The notes below the pieces were generated by a model. It was not told where the DNA came from. It saw only the letters and a list, made by a program, of their open reading frames with translations, and searched no databases. Below are positions 1 to 11,886 of a stretch of 64,000 bases of DNA, piece after piece (position 1 is the first letter of the stretch; the number at the start of each line of letters is the position of its first letter). This DNA is from Datura wrightii (lineage: Eukaryota > Streptophyta > Magnoliopsida > Solanales > Solanaceae), in assembly GCA_035772735.1 (NCBI GenBank), contig JASDFA010000004.1, positions 22,719,501-22,783,500 of the forward strand. The letters are read 5' to 3'. A program made the translations under genes and the position numbers.

Positions 1-425
1 TTAATGTGGGTGATTGGGTGTTTCTGAAAGTTTCGCCGATGAATGGTGTAATGAGATTTGACAATAAAGGCAAGCTCAGCCCGAGGTTTGTTGGGCCTTA
101 TCAGATTCTCCGAAGAATAGGCCAAGTGGCATATTAGTTAGACTTACCTCCAGAGTTAGAATCTGTCCACCCAATTTTCCATGTTTCAATGCTGAGAAAG
201 TGCATAGGATATCCCTCCAGAATTGTCCCAGTCCAAGATGTTCAGGTTACAGAGGAGTTGGCCTATGAAGAAGTTCCAGTAGCCATACTAGACCGGCAGA
301 TCCGCAGATTAAGAACTAAAGATGTTTCTTCTGTCAAAGTGTTATGGCGTAACAGGAACTGAGAGGAAATGACTTGGGAAGCAGAAGAAGATATGAAAGC
401 CAGATACCCTCAGTTATTTCAAACT
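1..425 (+). pseudogene. A0 integrase C-terminus with chromodomain-like tail
   Basis: This is the 3' end of a Ty3/gypsy pol gene whose upstream part lies outside the window. The translation shows the integrase C-terminal pattern (GDWVFLKVSPM, then LSPRFVGPYQILRRIGQVAY, then HPIFHVSMLRKC) followed by LDRQIRRLRTKDVSSVKVLW and a tail like TWEAEEDMKARYPQLF. That tail is typical of the degenerate chromodomain in Del/Tekay chromoviruses. Stops interrupt it near 135 (after QVAY) and near 360 (after RN), so it is dead. The same domain recurs on the - strand at 39780-40250 and 48560-49216. The family call is firm; the clade is from memory of the C-terminal motif. Confidence 0.9.
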
Positions 426-697
426 TAGTCAGCCAGAGGTATGTTGATATTGTTGTTTTATGAGTTGCTTTATATTCATGTGTATAAGTGAGATATTGAC
501 TTCAGTTTATTATGAAATCAATGTTATAGTATTATATGGAGTACCTGCATCGGAGTTTTCTGCCGTTCAGGATTTTTGAGATAGTCCATATTACAGGGGA
601 AACTCTGTCGAAATTTTTTCAGAAAAGGTAGAGCAAGTTAAAATTTCTATAAATGGAAGTTAACTTTCGAGGACGAATGTTCTTAAGGGCGGGAGGA
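426..697 (+). other. A0 3' untranslated region and polypurine tract
   Basis: This non-coding stretch joins the integrase stop to the 3' LTR. It ends in a purine run (AAGGGCGGGAGGA, 685-697) immediately before TGTTACACC, the usual position of the plus-strand priming tract. The preceding GAGGACGAATGTTC occurs in the same place in the other A and B elements (near 26275, 39490 and, on the other strand, 13600 and 48315). Confidence 0.8.
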
Positions 698-836
698 TGT
701 TACACCCCATAAGTTCTTGACACTTTTTTGGCATATTCGCATGTTGGTTAAGAGTTTTAGAATGTCATACGTGCGAGAAAAGGGCCCGGGGAGACTCCGG
801 ACAAGCCCCAAGTTGGAGTGTCGAAAGGAAAATGCA

Positions 837-890
837 ACTTATAAATCGCATTCGACAAATGCGACTTATAAATCGCATTCGACAAATGCG
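837..890 (+). repeat. 27-bp tandem duplication with internal hairpin
   Basis: Two back-to-back copies start at 837 and 864. Each contains TCGCATT-CGACA-AATGCGA, a perfect 7-bp inverted repeat with a 5-base loop. It lies just upstream of the TATA-like box at 907 in the A0 LTR, so it sits in a plausible U3 promoter region. I did not see it duplicated in the other A LTRs. Confidence 0.85.
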
Positions 891-906
891 ACTTAAAGGA
901 TCCAAG

Positions 907-914
907 TATATAAA
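907..914 (+). promoter_or_regulatory. TATA-like box in A0 LTR
   Basis: TATATAAA lies about 210 bases into the LTR. Equivalent boxes (TATATATAG on the - strand) occur at 33193-33201 and 45079-45087 in the A- LTRs, about 265-270 bases from each LTR start counting LTR bases only. Confidence 0.5.
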
Positions 915-2794
915 GCCTTTCACTTTGTTTTTAAATCATTTCATTTGATAATTTCCAGAAAACATTACCAGAAACAGAGGAGGAGCGAAGGGTTTATATA
1001 ATATTTGTTCGATTACGCTGTCAAACGCCGTCAAAGTTCAAATTAACTTCGGGTAGCGAAGTATAAAGCTGCAGGGAACATTCCTACGGAGTTAGTTTCA
1101 CAAAATTCGGCCGACGAATCATTGTCACGCTGAGCCAAGGTAAGTGGAATTGCTCCAAACTAGTGTTAATATACTCCCAACATTAAAGTGAGTATTTCTC
1201 CCTTCTACACTTTCGAGAAATAGCGAGTTTTCGGCCACTCTTCGATAAGTCAAAGAATAGGAAGTAGGTATACCCCTAAATATGGTCTTTCCAAATAATA
1301 GTATAATTAATTTTATTCTTTCGTGAATATGAATACAGTTGGAAGAAATAGCTGAACATTAGCTGAGCTGCGCCAGTTAATCAGAAAGTCGCTAGGCGAG
1401 GTATGTAAAGCCAATTTCTTCAGCAAGATAGTAATTCTAGTATAGTAAAATAGAATAAATTCCATAAGAACGTTTCAAAGCCGAGTATTATTCCCAATGT
1501 GAATTCAGTAAGCATGCTTGAATAATTATTATGTCATATTCAGAATAAAAGTCAGTATATTAGTATCAGACAGTGAGATATTATTCTAGACTCAGTATAA
1601 CTCAGTATCAGATTCAGTATAATTCAACAAGGAATTTCAGAATAGAATATCAGAACATGGACAGTATTATCAGATTTAATATATATATATATATATATAT
1701 ATATGTTATATGTGATTATTGTTGATTGTGGAGACCTGATTGTTCTATGTTGGGCACCCTTAGAGCTTCCTTGCCGCCCCAGGGTTAATAGTTATGTCGA
1801 CACGCCCGCCAGAGGGTGAGGATACGTCACTCCAAGGAGTGGCATGCCGTCCGCCAAAGGACGAAGATTACTAGGTTCATGGCAACCCAGGTAGGGGTAT
1901 ATAGATTGCATGTTGATTGGTACCTTCCGGCTTATAGGGCTGGTATAGGTTCCTGTATGTTATATGTGTTATTTATTAAATTGATAGATAGCAGGACGCC
2001 GCACTGACAGGTATAATTCTCACCTTCTCTCCAGTACAGTTAAGCTCATTTCAGATTCTGCTATCCCAGGAAGTTTTAGCCATCTCCTATACTTCAGTAA
2101 CTATCAGTATTACTGTTTATCTTTAGTTATGTTCTAGTTATTTCTTTGCATACTCGGTACCTGTGGTACTGACGCCCGTTTGGGGGCGCTGCATTACTTG
2201 GCTGCAGGTACTCATAGACGAGGGGTCGATCCCTCATAATTCCAGCCAGCACACGGAGTCATCAGCTCCTGTCATGCGGAGCTTGATAGCTAGAGGTTTA
2301 TTTCTCTTTTTGTTGTACAGTACGGGTAGGCCGGGGCCATGTCCCAACCATCTTATTATCATTCTTAGAGGCTTGCAGATTGTATATTCCCTGTGGTTAG
2401 TCGTACCGGTCGTGTGAGGTCGTGTGTATGTTTTAGTTTGTTTATGATGGTCGTGTGGGGCCTTATATAGTTGATAGTTGGTGACCTTGTTAGTCACAGA
2501 GCAGTTTAGCATTTAGTACAGCTTTTCAGTGAAACTAGTCAGCATGGTGGCCTTGTCAGCCCGCATAGGTTCCTTTATACTCCTATGGTTCTGGTCAGCT
2601 GTTGTTTTCTTACAGGAGGCTATAGGCCTAGTCGGCTGGAGGCTGTATTTACAGCCGTTATATAGCCCGTTTATTCCATGAATTCAGGGTTAGAGCCAGC
2701 CTGGTATCAGAAGTGCTTAGGCTCAGTAGTCCAGCAGTCCAGGTCTTAGTAGGGCACTAGGTGCTAGTCATGCCTCCCAAGGCGAGGCATGACA

Positions 2795-4533
2795 GATGTT
2801 GAGTCTGCGCACCAGATCCTGAAAATATATGGGTCAGTACTCAGAAAGTACTGAGTATGTAAGTTATGCAAAACAATGTTGAAATACATAAAAGGTATAG
2901 GAATGGGGACACCATGATCATAAAACTGAAATCGTAAGTATATCGTATGACTCAATATTTTTCAAAAAAAAGTTCATAAACTCATCAAAGTCATAACATG
3001 CGGGGAAAACATTTCATAAATTGTAACTTGAGCACAAAAGAACATAATCATGCATATTTCAAAACCATGAGGAACAATGGGAGATTTCTATAACCGATGT
3101 ACTCCACATGAGCACACATGAAGTCCGATTAGTAGGGTGGTCGTTCAGACCTTTCCAAGTGTATGAACCATGAAAGCGTGATATCACTCATGAAGTCCCC
3201 GTAGGGCATAGAGGACAGTCACTGAGGAGGTCCCAAATATAATCCTACGGTGGCACGTAGTTCTGAGATTCAGAGCATAACCTGGGCCCCGAACCTACTC
3301 GTTGTTAAATACTACTCCAAAAACATGCAATGTGCTCATCGAAATTAATATATGACATGCATGGATAGTTAAATCGTGAGAATTATATCATGCTTGCAAA
3401 TTCATAATCCTGGCCATGGAATTGGGCCCTTGAGTCAGCCGAGAATCATAGTTTATAAACCACAAGCAACATGTGGGAATTGTCCGTAATTTCAAACATA
3501 CTTGAAATACTTAAATTTATAGGAAACGTGATCATAATAACATGAGTAATTGATAACATGCTTAAATTCAAGAGTTCATATATCATGCTTGACAAATCAC
3601 CATAACTATGAATTTCACTAAAAACCCCGTGATTTGGAGACATGAGATTTTAAGAATTAATTCATCAAATATTGAGTAAATAAGTGGAAACAGCCCAAAA
3701 ATTCAAACCCATGAGTTTAGACATACTACGTCATGCTCATATTAATTTTGAGGAAAACATGCATTTGAATTTATGACCCATCAAAAGTTAGTAGCTCAAA
3801 CATAGAGTTAGGGAGAAATTGGGCATGGGTAGGGACTAAATTACCCATTCAACACCCCACTTACCTGGAAATGTCGAGTCTCCTAACTTCCTTAAAAACC
3901 CTAGGTAGAATCTTGAAGTATTTTGGGGAGAAGACACTTGAATTCCCTTTCCTCCTTCCTCTCTAATCTTATATGAATAGAAATGAAGTTTTTAGGAATG
4001 ATTTGCCTTTAAAAGACCTAGTCCCATCCTCAAAAGACGTAGTTTAGGTCTTAGGAGTGTAGAAAATTATGAGAAGGCCCTTACTAATTTGCAGAAAATA
4101 ACTGTTAGAGGGTCCTAACAGACGACATGATGACTCGTTACTAGGGCACACGATCCTTTGGTTCACCCCAGTACACTACCTCATCATTAACAAAAACCCA
4201 ACTGGCTAGGTGATGGCCCTCCTAACGGGTCGTTAGGACTGACAACGACTCGATAGGTTCCATCTGTCAGGTACACTGGATAAGCTTCACTATCTTTCTC
4301 AAGGACCTCCCCACGACTGACATGACGACTCGTGGTGACTGGACAAGAGTTGTTACATCACCCGTGAGGACCTCGATCCCTTCAAGATCTCAGGCTTTCC
4401 CCAAGGGTCACTTGACGACTCGTTTGGCCCCGCCACGATTCATTAAATGACCCGTTCTGCCACTACTGCAATATTTTCCAGTTTTCTCCTGATTCATTTC
4501 CGGACCTGATCCTTGGGTTCTCGGGGTATAACA
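2795..4533 (-). repeat. B-type LTR fragment, interrupted on the left by A0
   Basis: This is the end portion of a - strand LTR with the general B layout: a run rich in ATCATGA-type words, a TGATATCACT segment near 3180, a conserved TACCTGG word near 3862, clusters of GACGACTCG-like motifs (4110-4450) and the end GGGGTATAACA at 4533. The rest would lie left of the window beyond A0. Its last 400 bases do not match the B2 LTR end at 11886 well, so I cannot show that the two are a pair. No polypurine tract is visible right of 4533. Confidence 0.55.
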
Positions 4534-5405
4534 AGACCAACCCTATACACCAAATCTGAATATTCACATCTAACATGCATACCATGACTCAAAGGAGGTC
4601 GAAGAACTTGAAACCAGCATAGAACTAAACAAAACACTGGAAGAAAATTCTTTCCCCTTTTTATCTGGCACAGAACTGACACAAACTAAACCTTCGTTCT
4701 CAAATTGCCTTCTGATACTAAGTAATGATTCAAAACATCTAATCTAACTGAGAGTAAGGATTTCATAAGCACGAGTCATCCCCGACATCTAAGATTGAGC
4801 ACATTCATGAGATAATCGGACTCTACTGAGTTAACAAACAACTTCCAACGACTGAGTTCAATCCGAACACATAAGAAAACATGGATTAACACACATAACC
4901 GATTGAAAACATGAAAATGAGCAATAAGGACTCATAGGGAAAGATTGGCATCACTGACTTAAACGATTACTTCTAAACCTCAAAAATTTGCACCATAGGA
5001 GTCGACACCACTTTAACTTCAACTGGAATTACAAGGGAAATTATTTGAACCTCAAAGAGATCGACATACTACATCTGCTAGAGTTGTAACTTCTTATGAG
5101 TGTTCTCAAGATCTAACTTATTTCACATATTCATTATTTCCCCCTAGCTTAAAGTGATCATCCTAAGACTCCCGAATCTTTCTTCAAGTCAAGCTAAGCT
5201 ACAAATTCTTAACTCCCTCGTTCACTTCTAACCTTCACCACGAGCCTTACACTCACAACTATTCACATCACACACCAACAATCTTTTCTCACCATCACAA
5301 CTGAACTTCTTATTCAATATAGAGATTGGCATCACATAAAGAATGACAAAAGATTCATAACATACCTGTGGCCACTATCGGTGCCTTGCCCTTATCCTGA
5401 TGGGA
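4534..5405. other. Unassigned internal sequence between B LTR and gag
   Basis: No coding pattern, primer site or polypurine tract was recognised here on either strand. The block lies where pol of the B2 element should be, so pol has been lost or has decayed beyond recognition. Its composition resembles the surrounding element DNA. Confidence 0.4.
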
Positions 5406-6590
5406 TTAAATAGCATAGGAGCAGTTTTGACGATGCCCTCTACCTGGATGAGAGGATGCACCCTGCTGAAACGGGCATGCTATCGCAGCTGCTGAAGAAG
5501 TGGTCGAGAATCTACTTTCGCCTCGCTTAGCCGCTGTGCAATCTCGGTGCTTATAGCCCACCCTGCCGCACCAAAAATGAACATCTGAGTCGGCCATGCA
5601 TGCTCCTAAATGGTGCTTTCCACAGCTCATACACAATGCATACGTAATCTCCCTCACTCGGGGCTGATAAGGAGTATTGGCTGTCGAAGGTGCTGGAGCT
5701 GATGTTTTCCGCTAGTAGTGTGAGCGCTATCCGACACTCGATCTCTGCTGGGAGAAATCTAGATCTCCAATTCTAGCCCTCTTAGTCTCCCTCTCCTTTT
5801 CTTTCACCTGCCCTGCTTCCATCTGTTGAGGAAATATTACCAAGTGTGGGAAGTCTATGTCCCAGTGCAACATGGCAGTTCTGCATTCTTTGACCAAGGA
5901 GTCTAACACTCCATTCACAAACTGGCTCACTTGGGCCCGCTGGTCAGCTACCATTTCCGGTGCATACTTAGATAATCGAGTGAACTCCAACGTATACTTC
6001 TGGACAATCATGCCATTCTGCTTCAAGTTAATATACTCTACCGCATTTGCCTCCCTCAACCCTCGAGGGAAGAGCCTGTCCAAAAATGCTGTCATAAATT
6101 CATCCCAACCTATGGGACCCGCTTCAACTCCCGACTGTCTCTCCACTGACAATACCAGATGTAACCAACTCCCTTTAACTGGTAGGAGGCTAAGTCTGCG
6201 CTCTCATTCCCCGTCACTCCCATGATGTGAGTAATCTTCTGAATCTCCTCCAAAAACTCATATGGGTCATTATCCACCTTTGACCCCAAGAACTCGGGTG
6301 GGTTCGTCCGAAGAAAATCTCTTATCCTTGTCGCTGCTTCAGTTCCACTCTGAGGAGCTTGGGCCACTGCCTGCTGGTTAATTTGAGCGGTCAGGGCCTG
6401 GGCCAACATTTGAAAGGCTTCTCGAAACTCAGCATGAGTAACATGATCATCTATTGGGTATACCTGGGCTGGTGGTACCTGCTGGCAGCTGTTACCATGT
6501 CTTCTTTCATTCGCTCATCGGGGAGGCATTATCTGCAAGTGCATAAAGCAGGAGTCAGGGGAGGAACTACTTAGAGCTTCATACTCCACG
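5406..6590 (-). pseudogene. gag: B2 gag pseudogene (chromovirus)
   Basis: Read on the - strand this gives the Del/Tekay gag order. RDFLRTNPPEFLGSKVDNDP and EFLEEIQKI come first (6240-6340), then YQLKGVGYIWY, GWDEFMTAFLDRLFPRGLRE, VQKYTLEFTRLSKYAPEMV and DQRAQVSQFVNG. Near 5540-5640 follow CMSCGKHH and a second zinc knuckle. A one-base frameshift near 6125 separates the two halves, and stops interrupt the N-terminal part (6430-6590). In the second knuckle the first Cys reads His and the expected His reads Tyr (VHFWCGRVGYKHRDC), so it would not bind zinc normally. It matches the B1 gag at 51720-52704. Confidence 0.85.
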
Positions 6591-6732
6591 CACGATAAGA
6601 ATCGTGAAGAAAAGGGAACATTCCTAAAATGCCTCATAGCCTCTTCGTCATAAGTGTGGCGCGCTTCTTACCCATTAAAAAGACTCTACGTAATGCGGCT
6701 TTTGAACACCCTAGGACACTCTAAACCTATGG

Positions 6733-6746
6733 CTCTGATACCAAGG
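6733..6746 (-). other. Primer binding site of B2 (Met tRNA type)
   Basis: The - strand reads TTGGTATCAGAGCC, complementary to the 3' end of initiator Met tRNA, three bases from the LTR edge at 6750. It fixes the orientation: 5' LTR to the right, coding strand -. Confidence 0.85.
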
Positions 6747-7646
6747 TTTTCACGACCCGAGAGCACATCCATGTCGTAGACACCGAGCAAGGAACCTCGA
6801 AAGGCTCAAAGTCGACCCATGGCATAATCATCACATACACTTAACATCAGATTTGACTAACAACATAAATAAGCGGAAGCTAATAAAAAGAATCTAATAT
6901 AACCCATATAGAAATCTTAACAACTCTTAAATACAACGTTGAATCTGTCTAAACAAGTCTGAAAGCTTTCTTATGAGTTGCTGGGACAAGGCCCCAGCTC
7001 TCTCCCAACTTTAGAAAAATTGAAACATAAATAAAACAAGAACCTAAACCATGTACTCGGAAGATGAGGACTCACCACTAGCAACTGGGATAGGAAGGAG
7101 CGTATCTAGCCACGCGGCTGAACCTGGAGACATGAATCAATATCATGAAATTATATAGCACAAGAGGCGTGCGGTCAGTACTTGGAATGTACTAAGTATG
7201 CAGGAAGCGTAAATAAACTAACTCATAATACTTGCCAGAAGGAAGTAATGTAAAACATATTAATAGAAATTTAATTGAAATGAGGTACGATAGTCTTATA
7301 TAAGATTCACATATTCAATTAACATAACCACGTTATAAAGACATCCATTATCATAATAACTGTTGATGTGCAAAAGTAATAATAGGGAATAATACAAGGT
7401 ATGATACCGTGAATGATATCAAGAGGGTCCCTCACCGTCTAAGGGGGAATGCCTTGACGGTCGAAGGAAGCGTCTTTGACTATCCAAGGGAAACATTCTC
7501 AACTAAAGAGAATCCCTGACTGTCAAAGGGAGAGAGAGATAGCTCTGATATAGAGAGTCACTGACTGGCTAGGGATGTTAGTCCCAAACAACACAGGGAA
7601 AATAAAATACTCAACAGACTAGGGATGTAAGTCCCGACTGACTAGG

Positions 7647-7855
7647 AGATAACATTCTCCACTAACGTCTAGGGATGTGAGTCTTAACCAACTATAAGAA
7701 GACATTCTCCACTAACGTCTGTGTAAGACGTTCTCCACTAACGCATAGATAAGACATTCTCCACTAATGTCTATATAGGACATTCTCAACTAATGTCTAA
7801 ATAAGATATTCTCCACTAACGTCTAGATAAGACATTCTCCACTAACGTCTATAGC
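7647..7855. repeat. 26-bp tandem hairpin array in B2 LTR
   Basis: Six consecutive 26-bp units start at 7700, each of the form AGACATTCTCCACTAAYGTCT plus five or six bases; a partial unit starts near 7647. In the fourth-position style units (AGACATT-CTCCACT-AATGTCT) the unit is a 7-bp inverted repeat around a 7-base loop. Upstream, 7430-7640 holds looser repeats of CTGACTGTCAAAGGG and GATGTNAGTCC. Confidence 0.8.
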
Positions 7856-8087
7856 TAATCTAAATTTACAACAGCTGATTAGAGGCAAGAACATCCACCA
7901 CTCTAATCATGCAGTACTCATATTAAAAGGGATTAGAGCTATCCTTTAATAGGCACAGGTTCAACAAGTTGACATATTAGTCACAAGCTTTATCATCATG
8001 ATTCACATTATCGCAGAACCAATTTCCTCATTAGCTTTAACATCACAATCCAACGAGCATGCTATAAATTCATACTAGCATTATTCT

Positions 8088-10333
8088 TGTCACACCCCAC
8101 CTTGGGGGGTATGACGGGCACCTGGTGCCTGCTAGACTCTGGCTCTATTTCAAGAAATGAACCGGCTATATAGCGGTTGTAATTACAGCCCCGGCCGATT
8201 AGGCCTATAGCCATCTGCAATGCACAACAGCTAACCAGAACGATGACACTATAATCTGAAGCAACTACTATTCACATTTGTGACCGACAAGGTCACTAAC
8301 TATAACCAGAAGAAGGCCCCACGCGGCCAACATCAACAACTAAACACATATATACATGCACGGCCCCACACGACCAGCTCCACCCCATAGGGAAACATCA
8401 GACTGCAAGCCTCTAGGAAGTAATAATAAAATGGTCGGGACAGGGCCCCGACCTACACAAACTGTAATCAAAAAGGAAATAGGAACAACCTCCGACTGTC
8501 TAGCTCCAGAGGATAGGAGCTGATAACTCTGCTGACTGGATCACGAGGGATCGACTCTTCGTCTATGTGTACCTGCAGGCAAGCAATGCAGCGCCCCCAC
8601 GGGCGTCAGTACCACTGGTACCGAGTATGCAAAGCAAACTGAATACAACTGAACACAAATAACATAACTAGCAATTCTGAATTGCAGGAGATAACTGAAT
8701 CTGTAAGAACTGATATGAACTGAATCAGACTTTCTGTATTGTGATAGGGCAGGAGCGTACCTGTAGACGCGGTGGCCTGCTGTCTATTAACTAATACATA
8801 GCACATAAATACATATATATATATAGCAAACAAGAGCCAATACCAACCCCCATAAGCCGAATGGCGCCAAGCAAGCAAACAATCTATATACCCCTACCCG
8901 AGTCAAAACCACCCAAAAATAGGTCACTCCACTCATCTGCTAACTACGAGCACCTCTGCCGGCCCCCTGGGTCTCCAGCTCGGGCTATGGCCTCTAATAT
9001 AAATAACTTTGTCTGAGTCCGGAGGACTCCCATACTGTATCTGTAACTGTAACTGTATTTGAATCTGTTCCCTGGGCGCTTGCACACAACAGGGCTATCT
9101 GTACTATAATGCTGATCAGCCTGATATGGGGAAAGCTTCATTCCATCTTCGTCCAAACTGAGGACGGCATGCCACTCCTTGGAGTGACGTAAACCCACCC
9201 ACTCAGTGGGCAACACAATTACCAACCTAGGGGTGGCGAGGACGCTCAAAAGGGTGCCCTCACGACACAATCAAGTCTCAATAATCAATAATCACATATA
9301 TAGCAAGAATGTTTAACTGAAGATACTATCTGAATTCTGATTTCATATTCTGAACTCTTTCTGTGTTATACTGATTCTCATACTGTTTTATACTGAATTT
9401 GGGATCTCATCTGGCTATATGGCTATACTGTAGCCGAGATACTATCTGACTGTATTGTATCTGGGATATTATTTGTCTGTCTGATATTACTTTACTAACT
9501 TTTATTCTAAATATATGTCATAATATTATAAAACATGCTTGCTAAACGCATACTGGACTATACTGAGTCTGAAATAATGTCTCGCCTTTTGGCACTGTTT
9601 CACTAACTTTCGGACTGAATATGATATAACAACGCAAGACAGGTTTACTGAATTCGCACAAAACTCAATATTCGACTCCGGGTATTCTATTACGGAGTTT
9701 ACTGTATTATGCTAGGCTAGAGTTACTAACTTGGCGAAGAAACTGGCTTTACATACCTTCGCTTCAGATTATCCGACTAACGGGCGAAGCTCGGTCAGTA
9801 CTCCAGCTATTTCTCCCAACTACATTCACATATACATCAATTAAAACTAAATATACTAAAATTCTGGAAGAAAACATCACTTTCGATATATTTATAGGCC
9901 AAACTTTGGCTTATCGAAAATCGATCAAAAACTTGCTATTTCTCGAAAGTCCAGAAGGGATAAATATTCACTTTAAGGCTAGGAGTACATTAACACTAAT
10001 TTGGATCAATTCCATTTACTTTACCTCGGTAGCACGACGTTTCGCCGGCCAAATTTCATGAAACCAACTCCATAGGATTGCTCTCTACAACTTTATACCT
10101 CGGTATCTAAGCTGGAACTGAGTTTAGACCGCGTTTCAAAGCATAATCGGAAGGAAATATATATAAAAGTCATGGGTTTTGCCTTAACTTGGCTATACCC
10201 TCTGTTTTTTCTGGTTTTTATTGATATAAATGGAAAAACCGACTTTTCCCCTTTTTTTTTTGCTTGCCTTCTAAATCCCTTAACCAACATGCCGTTAGGC
10301 TATTTATTCATTTAAAGTTTACGGGGTGTAACA
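8088..10333 (-). mobile_element. Solo LTR of family A with target duplication ATTCT
   Basis: On + the block starts TGTCACACCCCACC and ends GGGGTGTAACA, the complement of an A LTR. It is flanked by ATTCT at 8083-8087 and 10334-10338, so a full element inserted and recombined to a single LTR. It carries the A hairpin (9173-9186) and the splice-donor-like AG|GTATGTAAAG on the - strand (GT at 9759-9758). Length is 2.2 kb, close to the A0 LTR and shorter than the 3.1-kb LTRs of A+ and A-. No gene lies inside. Confidence 0.93.
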
Positions 10334-11886
10334 ATTCTATCATGGCATCTTGATTCCGTACTCACCTCATTCAATAGGTAATACAAGATCAAACATGATT
10401 TATAGAATTCAACTCATAATCTATCAAGGATGCATAACTTCATGTAATTAGGTTACAACCTTTTCACACACTTGTCACAGTCACTCAATTTATGAACTCT
10501 TTAGACACAGGCATTTTGGATTCTAAGATTTTATAAAAATATTTTTTAGTAAGAAATATAATATAGAATCCACCCAAGCTTCATAATTCAACAATGGAGA
10601 TGCGTTCTTATTATGCCCAATAAATTAAATCTAAAACATGGTGATGGAACATAATTTACTTTAATTACTCAAGCCCACAACTCCTACTAAATCCAACATG
10701 GTCATCAATATTATAATCAAGTCATTAGAGTTAATTATGCAATCTTTCCACAATTCCATCATGATCATGAATTTCTACGATAATCAAGGGAAACATAAAC
10801 AATTCCCATTCAATATTCGAATAAATTTAGGAAGAACAAACTACACACACATACCCAACCCATATTTCATAATTCAAGATAACCCATCAATAGATAATCC
10901 AATTAAATGTATAATCGTAGTAGATATGAGAATTTAAGAAAAATAAAGAAGAATTTATCCTTTTTACAAACCCTATATCATGCTTTTCTAGATTAGATTG
11001 GGTATTTAATAAAAATATTTTTGAAACACAAGGATGGAAGAGTATCCTTGTTAAAAGACCCACATACCTGGTAGACGAAAATCCCACTCGAAAAATCTTC
11101 CTTGAAGCTTGAAGAACACCTTAATGAAACCCTAGAATTTTTTAGAAGAGAGGAGGAAGAAGAGAGTTGAGAGAATTAGGGTTTAGGCATGAAAAGCCCT
11201 TAAAATCGTGCATGGTAGAATCCAAAACGACGTATTTTAGGAGTTAAAAGCATAGGATTTTACAAAAATGCCCCTAAAGAAAACTTAAAATCTGGCCTAA
11301 CTTGAACCCACGACCCTCAGGAAGGGTCATTATCTCATACAACGACCCGTCGTCACCACCCATTGAATGCACTGGACCTCCTCAAACTTTCAGCTTCTCA
11401 AACAACAACCGATAGGATGGGTCGTTGTCACCTACAATGACCCATTGTATCCTCCCATTGGTTGCATTGCTCCCTTGACTGATGACTCAACCACGACTAA
11501 CAGGACGGGTCGTTGTCACCCACAACGACCTGTTGTAACCTCCCATTGGCACCACTGGTCCTTCCTTCCCTTCCTACCAACGACTAATACAACAGACCAT
11601 TACAAGCTTCAATGGACCGTTGTTTCCATCCATTTCTACCACTAGGGAAACCAGAGATCCCGACCCACAACCCCCTATGAAGGCTCATTGTTTTCCACAA
11701 CGAGTAGTTACATTGGTCGTGGTTTACAATGCCACCTGGGCTCCTCAAACCACGACTTTCAACAATGGCTCGTAGTTTCCAACCACGAGTTGTTACAACC
11801 TCTCGTCCTGCAACTCTTTCCCCATTTTCTATTGATTTCAATTTTTAACCCCTAAGTCTACTCTTAGGCACTTTCGGGGTACTACA

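Larger units (their letters stand above)
698..2794 (+). repeat. 3' LTR of A0 (family A, short form)
   Basis: The LTR begins TGTTACACCCC directly after the polypurine tract and ends GGCATGACA, about 2.1 kb. It carries a TATA-like box (907-914), a 27-bp tandem duplication (837-890), a (TA)n run (about 1679-1704), a splice-donor-like AG|GTATGTAAAG (GT at 1401) and the A-family hairpin (1828-1841). The same order occurs in the other A LTRs. The right flank begins GATGT; the left target duplication lies outside the window. The short ORFs inside it are not genes. Confidence 0.85.
6750..11886 (-). repeat. 5' LTR of B2, interrupted by a solo A LTR
   Basis: The LTR starts TTTCACGACCCGAG next to the primer site (first bases mutated from TGTCACGACCC) and resembles the B1 LTR start at 46223 (a gap, then CCCATGGCAT). 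It runs to 8087, is split by an A-type solo LTR, resumes at 10339 and ends GGGGTACTACA at 11886, about 2.9 kb in all. It contains a 26-bp tandem array (7700-7855) and a cloud of ACGACCCGTCGT-like motifs (11290-11800). The ORFs within it are not coding. Confidence 0.75.

Noticed and set aside
1679..1704. (TA)n run as a regulatory site or origin
   Set aside because: Similar short TA runs at 8813 and 19501 lie in LTRs and vary in length; a simple microsatellite is enough to explain them.
5857..6225. 122-codon ORF on +
   Set aside because: It is the antisense shadow of the B2 gag, whose protein pattern is recognisable on the - strand.
7430..7860. CRISPR-like spaced repeats
   Set aside because: Units are contiguous 26-bp tandem repeats without unique spacers, in a plant LTR.
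10698..10937. 79-codon ORF as a host peptide
   Set aside because: A/T-rich sequence within the B2 LTR with no family resemblance and no counterpart in other B LTRs.
2795..11886. 2795-4533 and 6750-11886 as one LTR pair of B2
   Set aside because: They share layout and motif types but their last 400 bases do not align convincingly, and no polypurine tract lies next to 4533.
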